64,000 nucleotides of DNA from Pseudomonas peli. Lineage in GTDB: Bacteria; Pseudomonadota; Gammaproteobacteria; Pseudomonadales; Pseudomonadaceae. The position numbers and the translations under genes are program-made. Positions 9,537-17,585 of this stretch are shown here, one piece after another. Numbering within the stretch: position 1 is the stretch's first letter; each line of letters begins with the position of its first letter. The DNA is taken from the NCBI RefSeq assembly GCF_900099645.1, contig NZ_FMTL01000003.1:372001-436000 (forward strand), given 5' to 3'. The notes below the pieces were generated by a model that saw only the letters and a list, made by a program, of their open reading frames with translations, was not told where the DNA came from and did no database searches.

Positions 9537-10454
9537 ATGCGTCAGGTCTTGATCGTTCATTTTTCGCAAACCGGCCAGCTAGACAGGTTGGCACAATCGG
9601 TATGCGGACCTTTACAGCAATGCCGCGATATTCAGCTGGATTTTCTCACGCTGCAACCCGCGCAACCTTACCCGTTTCCTTGGCCGTTTCTCGGCTTTTT
9701 CCGGATTTTTCCGGAAACCGTGTTGATGCGCCCGCAGCCATTGCTGCCGTTGGCGGTCGATGCGAACAAGCGTTATGACCTGGTGATCCTCGCCTATCAG
9801 GTGTGGTTCTTGTCGCCCTCGCAACCGATGACGGCTTTTCTGGCCTCCCCTGAGGCGGCGAAGCTGCTCAAGGACACGCCGGTGGTGACGCTGATCGGCT
9901 GCCGCAACATGTGGCTGATGGCTCAAGAGAAGGTCAAGAAGCAGCTCACTGAACTGGGCGCGCGGCTGGTGGACAATATCGCCCTGACGGACGCTTGCGG
10001 AACAGCGGCGAGCTTTCTAGCAACGCCCTTGTGGCTGTTTACCGGACGGCAGAAGCCCTACAGCTGGGTGCCGCGCGCCGGTATCGATGAGGCGCAAATT
10101 AGCGCCACCAGCCGCTTTGGCGTGGCCATGAGGCAACGCTTAACGGCTGACAGCCTGCCGATTGAGCAACCCATGCTGACCGGGCTTGGTGCGGTGCGAG
10201 TAGATGAAAAGCTGATCGCCAGTGAGAGGGTCGGCAATCGCAGCTTCCAGTTATGGAGCCGCTTGCTGGCCGCTTTAGGCCCGCAGCAGAGCCGTCGGCG
10301 TGGCGCCGGGCTGGTGGTGTATATCGTCTTTCTGTTGTGCCTGATTGTCACGGTCGTGCCGCTCAGTGCCTTGCTTAAAAAATTGTTGGCGCCGCTGTTA
10401 AAAGAGCGCACCCAGCGTGAGAAGGCTTACTTTGCCGGCCCGTCTGGCGAGTGA
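9537..10454 (+). CDS. DarA-like flavodoxin-fold protein (dialkylresorcinol-type aromatase)
   Basis: Protein of 305 residues. The N-terminus MRQVLIVHFSQTGQ is the FMN phosphate-binding loop of flavodoxin-like folds, and a C-terminal membrane helix (about residues 262-285) anchors it. The layout resembles DarA of dialkylresorcinol clusters, which in Photorhabdus and Bacteroidetes converts the cyclohexanedione made by DarB into the aromatic resorcinol. AGGAAG lies upstream of ATG 9537. It is the first gene of a four-gene + operon followed 19 nt later by the DarB-like ketosynthase. The assignment is by fold, length and neighbourhood. It could instead reduce or oxidise another quinoid or enone lipid. 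No darC lies next to it; an ACP lies in the facing operon. Confidence 0.7.
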   Translation: MRQVLIVHFSQTGQLDRLAQSVCGPLQQCRDIQLDFLTLQPAQPYPFPWPFLGFFRIFPETVLMRPQPLLPLAVDANKRYDLVILAYQVWFLSPSQPMTAFLASPEAAKLLKDTPVVTLIGCRNMWLMAQEKVKKQLTELGARLVDNIALTDACGTAASFLATPLWLFTGRQKPYSWVPRAGIDEAQISATSRFGVAMRQRLTADSLPIEQPMLTGLGAVRVDEKLIASERVGNRSFQLWSRLLAALGPQQSRRRGAGLVVYIVFLLCLIVTVVPLSALLKKLLAPLLKERTQREKAYFAGPSGE

Positions 10455-10473
10455 AGTGACCCGAGGAAGTCCC

Positions 10474-11640
10474 GTGGTACAACCCGTATATATCAACCGC
10501 ATCAGCGCCTTCCTGCCCCATGAGCCGGTCGACAACGAGCAGATGGAAGCACGCCTGGGCCTGGTCGGCGGCAAACCCTCGCGGGCGCGCAAGCTGATTT
10601 TGCGCAGCAATGGCATTGTGCAGCGTCACTATGTGATCGACCCGCAGACCGGCGCGCCGAGCATGAACAATGCTCAGGTCAGTGCGGCGGCGATTCGGGG
10701 ACTGCTCGGTGGCGATTTCCAGCTGGATGACCTTGATTGCCTGGTGGCCAGCAGCGCTTCGCCGGATCAGGTCATGCCGGGCCATGCGGTGATGGTGCAA
10801 GGCGAGCTGGGCAATCCGCCGTGCGAAGTGGTGTCCACCGCCGGTATTTGCCTGTGCGGCATGACCGCGCTGAAATACGCCTGGATGAGCGTGGCCAATG
10901 GCGAAAGCCGCAACGCCGTAGCCTGCGGCTCGGAAGTGGCGTCGACTCTGATGCAGGCGAGCAATTTCAACGCCGAGTACGAGAGCCGCCTCGACGAGCT
11001 GGAAACCCACCCGGAAATTGCCTTCGAGAAGGACTTTCTACGCTGGATGCTCTCCGATGGCGCGGGTGCCGTGCTGCTGCAAGGCCAGCCGAACCGCACA
11101 GGCCTGAGCTTGCGCATCGACTGGATCGACATCTTCTCCTTTGCCGACCAGATGCCACCGTGCATGTACGCCGGCGCGGAGATGGTCGACGGTCAGCTGC
11201 AGGGCTGGAGCCGCTATGACGGCGGCGAGCGCAACCGCCGCTCGCTGATGGCGATCAAGCAGGATGTCAAACTGCTGAACGACAACATCGTCAAATACAC
11301 CGTGGAAGAGACGCTGAAGCGCATCATGGCGCGCCGCGAGCTGCAGGCCGATGCGGTGGATTATTTCCTCCCGCACTACTCCTCCGAATTCTTTCGCGAG
11401 CGCCTCTCCGTAGGCCTGGCCAATGCCGGCTTGCCAATCCCGCAGGAACGCTGGTTTACCAACCTGACCCGCAAGGGCAATACCGGCGCCGCGTCGATCT
11501 TTATCATGCTTGATGAGTTGTTCAATTCAGGTAGCCTGCGCAGCGGCCAGCGTTTGCTCTGCTATGTGCCGGAAAGTGGGCGCTTCTCCAGCGCCTTTAT
11601 GCAGTTGACAGTGGTTGGCCAGGACGGTGACAACACATGA
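10474..11640 (+). CDS. DarB-like beta-ketoacyl-ACP synthase III family enzyme
   Basis: KAS III-fold condensing enzyme of 388 residues. The active-site region STAGICLCGM gives nucleophile candidates Cys126 and Cys128. His301 in FLPHYSSEF and Asn336 in RKGNTGAAS complete a Cys-His-Asn triad. In dialkylresorcinol clusters DarB condenses two acyl thioesters and cyclises them. I choose GTG 10474 because CGAGGAAG lies 4-10 nt upstream and the protein then begins at the conserved region. The upstream in-frame ATG at 10417 lies inside the darA-like gene. The stop overlaps the next gene by 4 nt. A classical fatty-acid priming FabH is less likely because the gene is embedded in this cluster. Confidence 0.75.
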   Translation: MVQPVYINRISAFLPHEPVDNEQMEARLGLVGGKPSRARKLILRSNGIVQRHYVIDPQTGAPSMNNAQVSAAAIRGLLGGDFQLDDLDCLVASSASPDQVMPGHAVMVQGELGNPPCEVVSTAGICLCGMTALKYAWMSVANGESRNAVACGSEVASTLMQASNFNAEYESRLDELETHPEIAFEKDFLRWMLSDGAGAVLLQGQPNRTGLSLRIDWIDIFSFADQMPPCMYAGAEMVDGQLQGWSRYDGGERNRRSLMAIKQDVKLLNDNIVKYTVEETLKRIMARRELQADAVDYFLPHYSSEFFRERLSVGLANAGLPIPQERWFTNLTRKGNTGAASIFIMLDELFNSGSLRSGQRLLCYVPESGRFSSAFMQLTVVGQDGDNT

Positions 11641-12044
11641 AGCTCGATGAGGTTCCTCAGGACCACAGCTCCACTTACGGCGGCCATTGCAAGCTGGTTT
11701 ATGCCGTGGATGCCAGCGGCCATTACCAGGGCGCGCAGAGCGATGGCTGGGAGCCGGAAGCTTTTGCCACTCAGCTGGCCGTAGCCGAACTGCAGGAGCA
11801 GGAAGCCGAGGCTGAGGCGGGCTGGCAGCGCGGTGAGCTGTCGCCGCTGAAGTGCCTGATGTACCGCTACCGCCTGGATGAGCCAGCGTTGGCGCAGATT
11901 ACTGGGCTATGGCAGTGGCGCATTCGGCGGCACTTTCGCCCGGCGATTTACAAGACACTGTCGGCAGCCATCCTGGCGCGTTATGCGGACGCCTTCGGCC
12001 TGCCTGTTGAGCAGCTGATCACCTATCAAAAGGATTTGGCATGA
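11637..12044 (+). CDS. Unrecognised small protein with a helix-turn-helix-like C-terminus
   Basis: Protein of 135 residues that I do not recognise. It has no signal peptide or membrane helix. The middle is very acidic (about residues 48-62, a Glu/Ala-rich helix). The C-terminal half (about residues 80-132) has the helix spacing of XRE/Cro-type domains: ALAQITG, a basic helix WQWRIRRHFRP, then LSAAILARYADAFGLPVEQL. It could be a regulator, or a scaffold that only shares the helical pattern. It is overlapped by 4 nt on both sides, by darB-like upstream and btrH-like downstream. It is therefore translated with them and probably serves the same pathway. Confidence 0.55.
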   Translation: MKLDEVPQDHSSTYGGHCKLVYAVDASGHYQGAQSDGWEPEAFATQLAVAELQEQEAEAEAGWQRGELSPLKCLMYRYRLDEPALAQITGLWQWRIRRHFRPAIYKTLSAAILARYADAFGLPVEQLITYQKDLA

Positions 12045-13036
12045 GCAGTTTTCAGCATCAACAGAGCGCCCACTGCGAAAGCGGGGTGATGGCCAGTCTG
12101 TTGACCCATGCCGGTTTGCCGATGAGCGAGCCGATGGCGTTCGGTCTGGCCTCGGGCCTGGCGTTTGCCTACCTGCCGATCGTCAAACTCAGCGGCATGC
12201 CGCTGATTGCCTACCGCATGCCGCCTAAACACCTGATCAAGACCCTGAGCAAACGCCTGGGGGCGAAGCTGCACACGCGCACCTTCGGCGATCCCGAGCA
12301 GGGCCGTCGTGAGCTGGATGCAGCGTTGGACAGTGGCCGTCTGGCCGGGCTGCAGAGTTCGGTGTTCTGGCTGCCGTATTTCCCGCCGGAGATGCGTTTT
12401 CACTTCAATGCGCACAACCTGCTGGCCTATGGCCGCGAGGGCAATGACTACCTGATCAGCGATCCGGTGTTCGAAGCGCCCGTGCGCTGCGCCGCCGAAG
12501 ACCTGCAGAAGGCGCGTTTTGCCAAAGGGGCGCTGGCCGCCAAGGGGCTGATGTACTGGCTCGATGATGTGCCGCTGGAGCAGGACTGGAACAAACTGAT
12601 CCGCCAGAGCGTGCTGTCCACCACACGGATTCTCGATGGCATGCCGCTGCCGTGGATCGGTATTCGCGGTATTCAGCACCTGGCCAAGCAGATCGACAAG
12701 CTCCATCCCGCGCAGAGCAAGTACAACCGCCTGTACCTGACCCATATTGTGCGTATGCAGGAAGAAATCGGCACCGGCGGCGCGGGTTTCCGCTTTATGT
12801 ATGCGAGCTTTTTGCAGGAGGCTGGCGAGAAGCTGGGCGACAACAACCTGCAGGAGGCCTCGGCGCAGCTGACCGCCATCGGCGACCAGTGGCGTCAATT
12901 TGCCTCGGCTTGCGTGCGCGCCAGCCGCAACAAGGGCGAGACGCCCAATTTCGCGCCCATCGCCGAGAGTCTGCGTGGCATTGCCCTGCAGGAACGCGGG
13001 TTGATGAAAGAGCTGGCGGCTTGGAGCAAGCGCTAG
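12041..13036 (+). CDS. BtrH_N-domain protein, putative ACP-dependent acyltransferase
   Basis: Protein of 331 residues whose first 190 or so match the BtrH N-terminal domain, a papain/C39-like fold. Cys12 in AHCESGV, His125 in HFNAHNLLAYG and Asp141 in ISDPVFEAP are placed like a catalytic triad. BtrH in butirosin synthesis moves an acyl chain from an acyl carrier protein to an amine. By analogy this enzyme could release the cluster product from the ACP onto an amine, alcohol or thiol. That is inference; the acceptor is unknown. The C-terminal half is helical. It is the last gene of the + operon and is followed by a hairpin between the convergent operons. Confidence 0.7.
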   Translation: MSSFQHQQSAHCESGVMASLLTHAGLPMSEPMAFGLASGLAFAYLPIVKLSGMPLIAYRMPPKHLIKTLSKRLGAKLHTRTFGDPEQGRRELDAALDSGRLAGLQSSVFWLPYFPPEMRFHFNAHNLLAYGREGNDYLISDPVFEAPVRCAAEDLQKARFAKGALAAKGLMYWLDDVPLEQDWNKLIRQSVLSTTRILDGMPLPWIGIRGIQHLAKQIDKLHPAQSKYNRLYLTHIVRMQEEIGTGGAGFRFMYASFLQEAGEKLGDNNLQEASAQLTAIGDQWRQFASACVRASRNKGETPNFAPIAESLRGIALQERGLMKELAAWSKR

Positions 13037-13062
13037 AGTGGATCGCGCTGTATCGATCCACT
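13037..13062. terminator. Hairpin between convergent operons
   Basis: Perfect 9-bp inverted repeat (AGTGGATCG / CGATCCACT) with an 8-nt loop. It begins just after the btrH-like stop and lies before the end of the facing ketosynthase operon. A second imperfect repeat (GGTGGATGA / TCATCCGCC) follows. Neither has a long T-run, so this is a possible bidirectional terminator only. Confidence 0.45.
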
Positions 13063-13101
13063 GTTCAACGCCGCTGGTGGATGAACGCGGCGTCATCCGC
13101 C

Positions 13102-13659
13102 TTACAGCTTGATACGCAGCACTTCGGTATCTGCACTTAACTCGGCAAAACTGTTGGCGTAAGCGCCAGCAGTTGCACCTTCTAGCAGCACCGCCTGCAC
13201 ACAGAAATCCCCGTGCTCATCGCAGACCAGCAGCAACGCCTGCTCGATGAGGCCGTCCTGCAAATCCAGATTGGCCAGGGCCTGTAGTTGCATCCAGACC
13301 TGTGCGCCAGCACCGATAAACAGGTTTGGCCCCTCGAGGCTCAGCTGTTGGGCGATATGAAATCCGGCGGCATTGCTCACGCTGTTCACGAACTCGAAAG
13401 GCTTGGGCTGCTTGTGCTGCACGCACACGGCCTCCAGTAACGCGCCCATGGTGGCCCGCGCCGGGTGCGCCGAAGCCAGGTACAGGCCGCAGTTGCTGCG
13501 CACATGGCTTTTCAGCGGTGCGGCGGCCAGCAGGCATTGCAGAATCAGCCGGTCGATACGCCGTGGCGGGCTGTCGAGCCACTGCCCGAGGGCGGTCTTC
13601 AGCTGTTTATCATCCATGCTGGCCAGGCCGTGGATCTCACAGGCAGCGATTACCGGCAT
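13102..13659 (-). CDS. Half ketosynthase lacking the active-site Cys (chain-length-factor-like)
   Basis: Protein of 185 residues resembling only the N-terminal half of a ketosynthase. NSVSNAAGFHIAQQL matches the helix before the nucleophile elbow. The elbow itself reads FIGAGAQVW with no Cys, and no His-containing C-terminal half follows. Such KS-like partners are annotated as chain-length-factor-type subunits and dimerise with an active ketosynthase. The start overlaps the end of the complete ketosynthase gene by 10 nt, supporting equal production of both subunits. It is the last gene of the - operon. It might be a decayed ketosynthase, but the reading frame is clean and tightly packed. Confidence 0.65.
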   Translation of the reverse strand: MPVIAACEIHGLASMDDKQLKTALGQWLDSPPRRIDRLILQCLLAAAPLKSHVRSNCGLYLASAHPARATMGALLEAVCVQHKQPKPFEFVNSVSNAAGFHIAQQLSLEGPNLFIGAGAQVWMQLQALANLDLQDGLIEQALLLVCDEHGDFCVQAVLLEGATAGAYANSFAELSADTEVLRIKL

Positions 13660-14774
13660 GCTAAATCTCCCTGAGCGCAGCCTTGTAAAACCAGGCTGGC
13701 ATTATTGCCGCCAAAACCGAAGAAGTTGGTCAGCAGCAGGCTGTCGGCCGCCAAGGCTTGCGGTTCTGCGCTAAAGGGCAGCAGGGCTTCGCTGGCGTAG
13801 TCCACGGCTGGAAGTGCGCCCAGCTGCAGGGTTTTGAGCAACAGCAGGCTTTCACTCAGGCCGCAGGCCCCCAGGGTGTGGCCGAGCCAGGGTTTAAGCA
13901 GGCTCAGGGCCGGCATCTGTTCGCCATACAGCCGGCGCATGCCGTTGCTTTCGGCTTCATCGTTGGCGCTGGTGGCGGTGCCGTGCAGTTTCACCAGATT
14001 GATCTGCGCCGCCGAGCAGCCGGCACTGTTGAGCGCCTGTTGCATGACCCAGTGGATATGGCTGCCATCTTCGCGGGTGGTGGTCAGGCTGCTGGTGTCG
14101 CACGCACTGAAACCACCGAGCAGGCGCGCCAACGGTGCGTCACCGGGTTCGTGGCTGAGCAGCGCTGCGGCATAGGCTTCGCCCAGCAAAAGGCCATCGC
14201 GTTCAGGGTGGAAGGGGCGGTATTTACCGCTGGCGCTGGTCAGCATCAGCGCGCCGAATCCCTGCATAGCGATAGCGCTGGGTGTCTCGAAACTCAGCAC
14301 CAGGGTGCGGGCATACTGGCCTGCGTTGATCAGGCGGGCGCCGTACAACAGGCCATTAGCCGCGCTGGTGCAGGCGGTGTTGAGGGTAAAGGCAGCGGCA
14401 AACCCCCAACGCTGGCGTAGTTGGTGGGCCAGCATGTTGAGGGATGTTGAGTCATCTGGGCAAAAGCCCTGGCGTTCGGTGGTCAGGGCTTCCAGCTCAC
14501 TGATATCCAGGCTGGTGCTGGCGACAATCAGCAGGCAGTCGTCGAGTGTTTGCGGTGGGACGCCGAGGGTCTCAGCCAGCAGGCGATCCAGGCGCTCACT
14601 CAGACTTTCGCCAGTTTTAGCTGCATAAAGGTACGTGCGCGGTTCCTGCACTTCATGCAGTACGAAGGGCTCGCCCTGAGGTGCCTGGCCGCGTTGTAGG
14701 GCCTGGGCGGCATGGTGCAGGTCATCACCCAGGGCGCAGTGCAGGGCGGCGCGTTGCAGGTAGATGGGGGTCAC
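13650..14774 (-). CDS. Beta-ketoacyl-ACP synthase (FabF/KS type)
   Basis: Complete condensing enzyme of 374 residues. The catalytic set is Cys135 in LNTACTSAANGL, His264 in KLHGTATSANDEAE and His299 in PWLGHTLGACGLSE. It would extend an acyl chain on the cluster ACP by decarboxylative Claisen condensation. It overlaps the ACP gene by 4 nt upstream and the half-ketosynthase by 10 nt downstream. It resembles the ketosynthases of aryl polyene and type II lipid clusters rather than housekeeping FabF, which would sit next to acpP and fabG. Together with the half-ketosynthase it may form a KS/CLF heterodimer. Confidence 0.82.
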   Translation of the reverse strand: MTPIYLQRAALHCALGDDLHHAAQALQRGQAPQGEPFVLHEVQEPRTYLYAAKTGESLSERLDRLLAETLGVPPQTLDDCLLIVASTSLDISELEALTTERQGFCPDDSTSLNMLAHQLRQRWGFAAAFTLNTACTSAANGLLYGARLINAGQYARTLVLSFETPSAIAMQGFGALMLTSASGKYRPFHPERDGLLLGEAYAAALLSHEPGDAPLARLLGGFSACDTSSLTTTREDGSHIHWVMQQALNSAGCSAAQINLVKLHGTATSANDEAESNGMRRLYGEQMPALSLLKPWLGHTLGACGLSESLLLLKTLQLGALPAVDYASEALLPFSAEPQALAADSLLLTNFFGFGGNNASLVLQGCAQGDLACR

Positions 14775-15037
14775 TGCTGCTGCCTGATGTAGGCGGCGAT
14801 GCTGGCGATAGTGCCGAGGATGCGTCGACCGTCCTTGGCACCCTCAATGCGCACACCGTAGTGCTGCTGCAGCGCCAGGGATACTTGCAGAGCATCCAGG
14901 CTGTCCATGGCAATACGGCTTTTGCCGCCGAACAGTGGCTCGTCATCGCTGATGCTTTGCCAGTCGATATCGTCTTCCTTGTCGCACTCGCGAATCAGCA
15001 GTTGTTTGAGTTGTTGTTCTAGTAGTGAGTGGTCCAT
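14771..15037 (-). CDS. Acyl carrier protein
   Basis: Acyl carrier protein of 88 residues. Ser46 in the motif RIAMDSLDAL would carry the 4'-phosphopantetheine arm, and the acidic helix II (DSLDALQVSLALQQHYG) is typical. I start at ATG 15037 because the longer frame to 15088 lies inside the ABC permease gene and adds a non-conserved leader. It overlaps the permease gene by 19 nt and the ketosynthase by 4 nt. It is the only ACP near both operons, so it probably serves the darB-like and btrH-like enzymes of the facing operon too. Confidence 0.85.
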   Translation of the reverse strand: MDHSLLEQQLKQLLIRECDKEDDIDWQSISDDEPLFGGKSRIAMDSLDALQVSLALQQHYGVRIEGAKDGRRILGTIASIAAYIRQQQ

Positions 15038-16203
15038 TGCGTGCGCTGTACTCGTCGGGTGAACAGAAGCAGCCCAGCCATGCCGCATACGGCTGCAAAC
15101 AGCAGCAGGCGCGCGCAGTAGGGGGCGATGTCGGCCAGTGAGCCGTGGCCCACCAGCAGGGTGAGGAAGGCGTCCAGCGCCCAGCTCATGGGGGAGATTT
15201 CCGCCAGTTGGGCCATGGCCGCCGGCATCACACTTTTCGGCACCATGATCCCGCCAATTGCGGCCAGCAGGATATTGATGCCGCCGCCGAGCAGCAGTGC
15301 CTGTTCGCTGCTGCGCGCCAACGCGGCGAGCAACAGGCCCAAACTGCAGGTGGCAAGCGCCACACTGATGGCCAGCAGCGGATACGCCACGGCGCTACCG
15401 GGCAGGCTAAGCGCCGGCAGACCAAGCAGTGGCAGGCCGTAGACGCCAATACTCAGCAGCAGAGCGAACTGCAGCAGGTTGATGGCGAAGTACGGCAGCA
15501 GTTTGCTCAACACCAGGGTGCCAAGGTTCAGCCCGAGGCAGCGCAGGCGCAGCAGGGTGCCGCTTTGTTGTTCGCGCTGAAAGCCACCGGCCATGGGCAG
15601 CACGACGAAGAACATGCCGAAAATCAGCCAGGCCGGCACGCTCAGTTGAGTGGCATTGGCGCGGCCGCTGAGGTCGCCGCTGGCCAGTTGTTCCTGTTCA
15701 TTGATCTGGCTCTGGGTGCGCTGCTGCACCACTTTCAAACGTTCAGCACGGCTGAGTTCGGCATCAACTACGCCGCTGTCTTCCAGATAGGCCAGCAGCC
15801 GGGTCTGCGCCAAGGCGATGCTCACCGCGCTTTGCAGGCGCTGGCGCGAGAGTTTGTCGAACTGTGCCGGGTAGCTCAGGCTCGGCCCTTGATGTGGGCT
15901 GTCCAGCAGCGTGTCAGCGAAGTCTGCGGGCAGGCGCACGCGGGCCAGACGTTCGTCGCTGTTTGTGAGCAGCGTACTGTCCGCCAGTTGCGCCTGCAGA
16001 GCGTCGCGGAAGAACTGGCTGGCGTCGCCCTGTGGTGCGTCGATAAGCAGGCGTAGCGCAGGTGGCTTATCCTGCATATAGCTGGACATTGCCCCGGCCA
16101 TCAGCAGCAGAAACAGCGTCGGCATAATAAACAGCACGGCCAACGCATGCGGGTCGCGCAGCAGCAGCCGCACTTCTTTGCGTACCAGCGCCCAGAGCCT
16201 CAT
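15019..16203 (-). CDS. ABC-2 type exporter permease
   Basis: Membrane component of an ABC exporter, 394 residues. It has one helix at about residues 18-40, a large extracytoplasmic region (about 45-190) and five to six helices in the C-terminal half ending near residue 385. This is the ABC-2 topology used for drug, lipid and polysaccharide export. It overlaps its ATPase gene by 4 nt and the ACP gene by 19 nt, which ties export to the biosynthetic enzymes. The substrate is probably the cluster product, but this is inferred only from operon structure. Confidence 0.85.
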   Translation of the reverse strand: MRLWALVRKEVRLLLRDPHALAVLFIMPTLFLLLMAGAMSSYMQDKPPALRLLIDAPQGDASQFFRDALQAQLADSTLLTNSDERLARVRLPADFADTLLDSPHQGPSLSYPAQFDKLSRQRLQSAVSIALAQTRLLAYLEDSGVVDAELSRAERLKVVQQRTQSQINEQEQLASGDLSGRANATQLSVPAWLIFGMFFVVLPMAGGFQREQQSGTLLRLRCLGLNLGTLVLSKLLPYFAINLLQFALLLSIGVYGLPLLGLPALSLPGSAVAYPLLAISVALATCSLGLLLAALARSSEQALLLGGGINILLAAIGGIMVPKSVMPAAMAQLAEISPMSWALDAFLTLLVGHGSLADIAPYCARLLLFAAVCGMAGLLLFTRRVQRTQWTTHY

Positions 16204-17084
16204 AGCCGGCCTCCGTTCAGGCGCAGGTAGAACTGCTCGAGCGACGGGCGACCGAAGCGCAGCAGGTTGGGCAGGCCATCCTGCGCAGTAACAAATTCGG
16301 TGATCGCCAGCAGCTGTTGGCCATTCAGGGATGCGATACGCAGGCCCTTGGGTAGCACTTCGCCCGTCAGTTGCAGGCTCGCGAGCAGTTGGTTAAGGCC
16401 TGCCGGTATGGCGTCCGGCCATTCCAGCAGCAGACCGTGGTCGTCACCGAGCAACTGACGTTTGTCCAGATCCAGGCGTACCTGGCCTTCGTGCAGCAGC
16501 AGAATGCGCTGGGCGACCCGCTCGACTTCTTCCAGATAGTGGCTGGTGTAGATCACCGCCTTACCATCGGCGGTCAGCTGCTCCACGGCAGCCAGCAGCT
16601 GTTGGCGACTCGCGGCGTCGACGCCCACGGTAGCTTCATCGAATAAATAGAGATCAGCGGGTTGCAGCAGGCCGATGGCGAAATTCAGCCGCCGCTGTTC
16701 GCCGCCGGACAGCTGCTCGCTGCGCCGCGTCAGCTTGTCTTCCAGTGCACAAATATCGATGCATTGCTGCAGGCGCTGCCGGCGTTCGGCACCGCGCAGG
16801 CGATACAGGTCGGCAAACAGTTCGAGGTTCTCGCACACCTTGAGCCCGGCATAGAAGGCCAGCTGTTGCGGCACTAGGCCGAGCCTGGGTTGGCCCTCCC
16901 AGCGCAGCTCACCCTGCTGCAACGCCAGCACGCCGCTCAGCAGCGACAGTAAGGTGGTTTTGCCGGCGCCATTGCTGCCCAGCAGGCCCAGGCATTCGCC
17001 GGCCTGCAGCTGCAGGTCGATACCCTGCAGCGCCGCGCGGCTGGTGCCTGGGTAGCTGTGGACGACATTGCGCAGCTCAAGCAT
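16200..17084 (-). CDS. ABC exporter ATP-binding protein
   Basis: ATPase of 294 residues that drives the adjacent ABC-2 permease. The Walker A motif is GLLGSNGAGKTTLL (about residue 36), the signature is LSGGEQRRLNFAIGLL, the Walker B is DLYLFDEATVGVD and the switch His is in YTSHYLEEVERVA. The domain resembles DrrA/CcmA-type exporters. The C-terminal 70 residues form the usual accessory region. It overlaps the dehydratase gene by 8 nt and the permease by 4 nt, so all six - strand genes are one transcription unit. Confidence 0.9.
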   Translation of the reverse strand: MLELRNVVHSYPGTSRAALQGIDLQLQAGECLGLLGSNGAGKTTLLSLLSGVLALQQGELRWEGQPRLGLVPQQLAFYAGLKVCENLELFADLYRLRGAERRQRLQQCIDICALEDKLTRRSEQLSGGEQRRLNFAIGLLQPADLYLFDEATVGVDAASRQQLLAAVEQLTADGKAVIYTSHYLEEVERVAQRILLLHEGQVRLDLDKRQLLGDDHGLLLEWPDAIPAGLNQLLASLQLTGEVLPKGLRIASLNGQQLLAITEFVTAQDGLPNLLRFGRPSLEQFYLRLNGGRL

Positions 17085-17484
17085 GGATCAACACCAGCAG
17101 CAGTTTGCCGTCGAGCAGCAGATGTTCGTCGCTGTGGATGCTGAAGGCATACAGCGCACCTGCCGGGCTTAGCGCCTCCTGCTGGGCACTGACCTGCAAT
17201 GCGCCACTGCGCTGAGCTGGCTCGTGGTGCAGCTGCAGCTGCGAGAGCTTGCCGACCAGGGCCATTTCAATGGCATTGCTGTCGCCGTATAAGGCACCAT
17301 GCGCGGCGCACAACTGGGCCGCTGCCTCGAACAGCAGGCAGGGCGAGGCCGCTGGGCCGAAGGCATCTAGATAGCGCCAGGCACTCAGGCCCTGAATGCT
17401 CAGGCTGTCATGCGCCAACAGGTCGTCCAGCCAGAGAGCTGGGCCTTGATGGGGCAGCAGGCTGTGCAGTTGAGTGCGATCCAT
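17077..17484 (-). CDS. Hotdog-fold 3-hydroxyacyl-ACP dehydratase-like protein
   Basis: Single hotdog domain of 135 residues. LLPHQGPALWLDDL carries the FabZ/ApeP-type catalytic His12. LLFEAAAQLCAAHGALYG carries the acidic partner Glu53 on the long central helix. Such enzymes dehydrate 3-hydroxyacyl-ACP intermediates. I start at ATG 17484 because the open frame to 17538 adds an unconserved leader in the divergent promoter region. It is the first gene of the six-gene - operon. No ketoreductase is encoded in the cluster, so the 3-hydroxy substrate would need FabG from elsewhere. A thioesterase role is the main alternative. Confidence 0.75.
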   Translation of the reverse strand: MDRTQLHSLLPHQGPALWLDDLLAHDSLSIQGLSAWRYLDAFGPAASPCLLFEAAAQLCAAHGALYGDSNAIEMALVGKLSQLQLHHEPAQRSGALQVSAQQEALSPAGALYAFSIHSDEHLLLDGKLLLVLIHA

Positions 17485-17585
17485 TGCGGGCGGCCGAGGC
17501 AAAGAGGTCGGCAGTGTAACAGAGGGGCTGCAAGTCACGCAGTGCCTGGGTTTGGCAGGCCAGCGAGCAAAATTGGAGAGGTTCT

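Noticed and set aside
13758..14420. 220-aa + strand open frame in the lipid cluster
   Set aside because: Antisense to the ketosynthase whose catalytic residues are all in place.
15145..16056. 303-aa + strand open frame
   Set aside because: Gln/Ala-rich shadow of the ABC permease gene.
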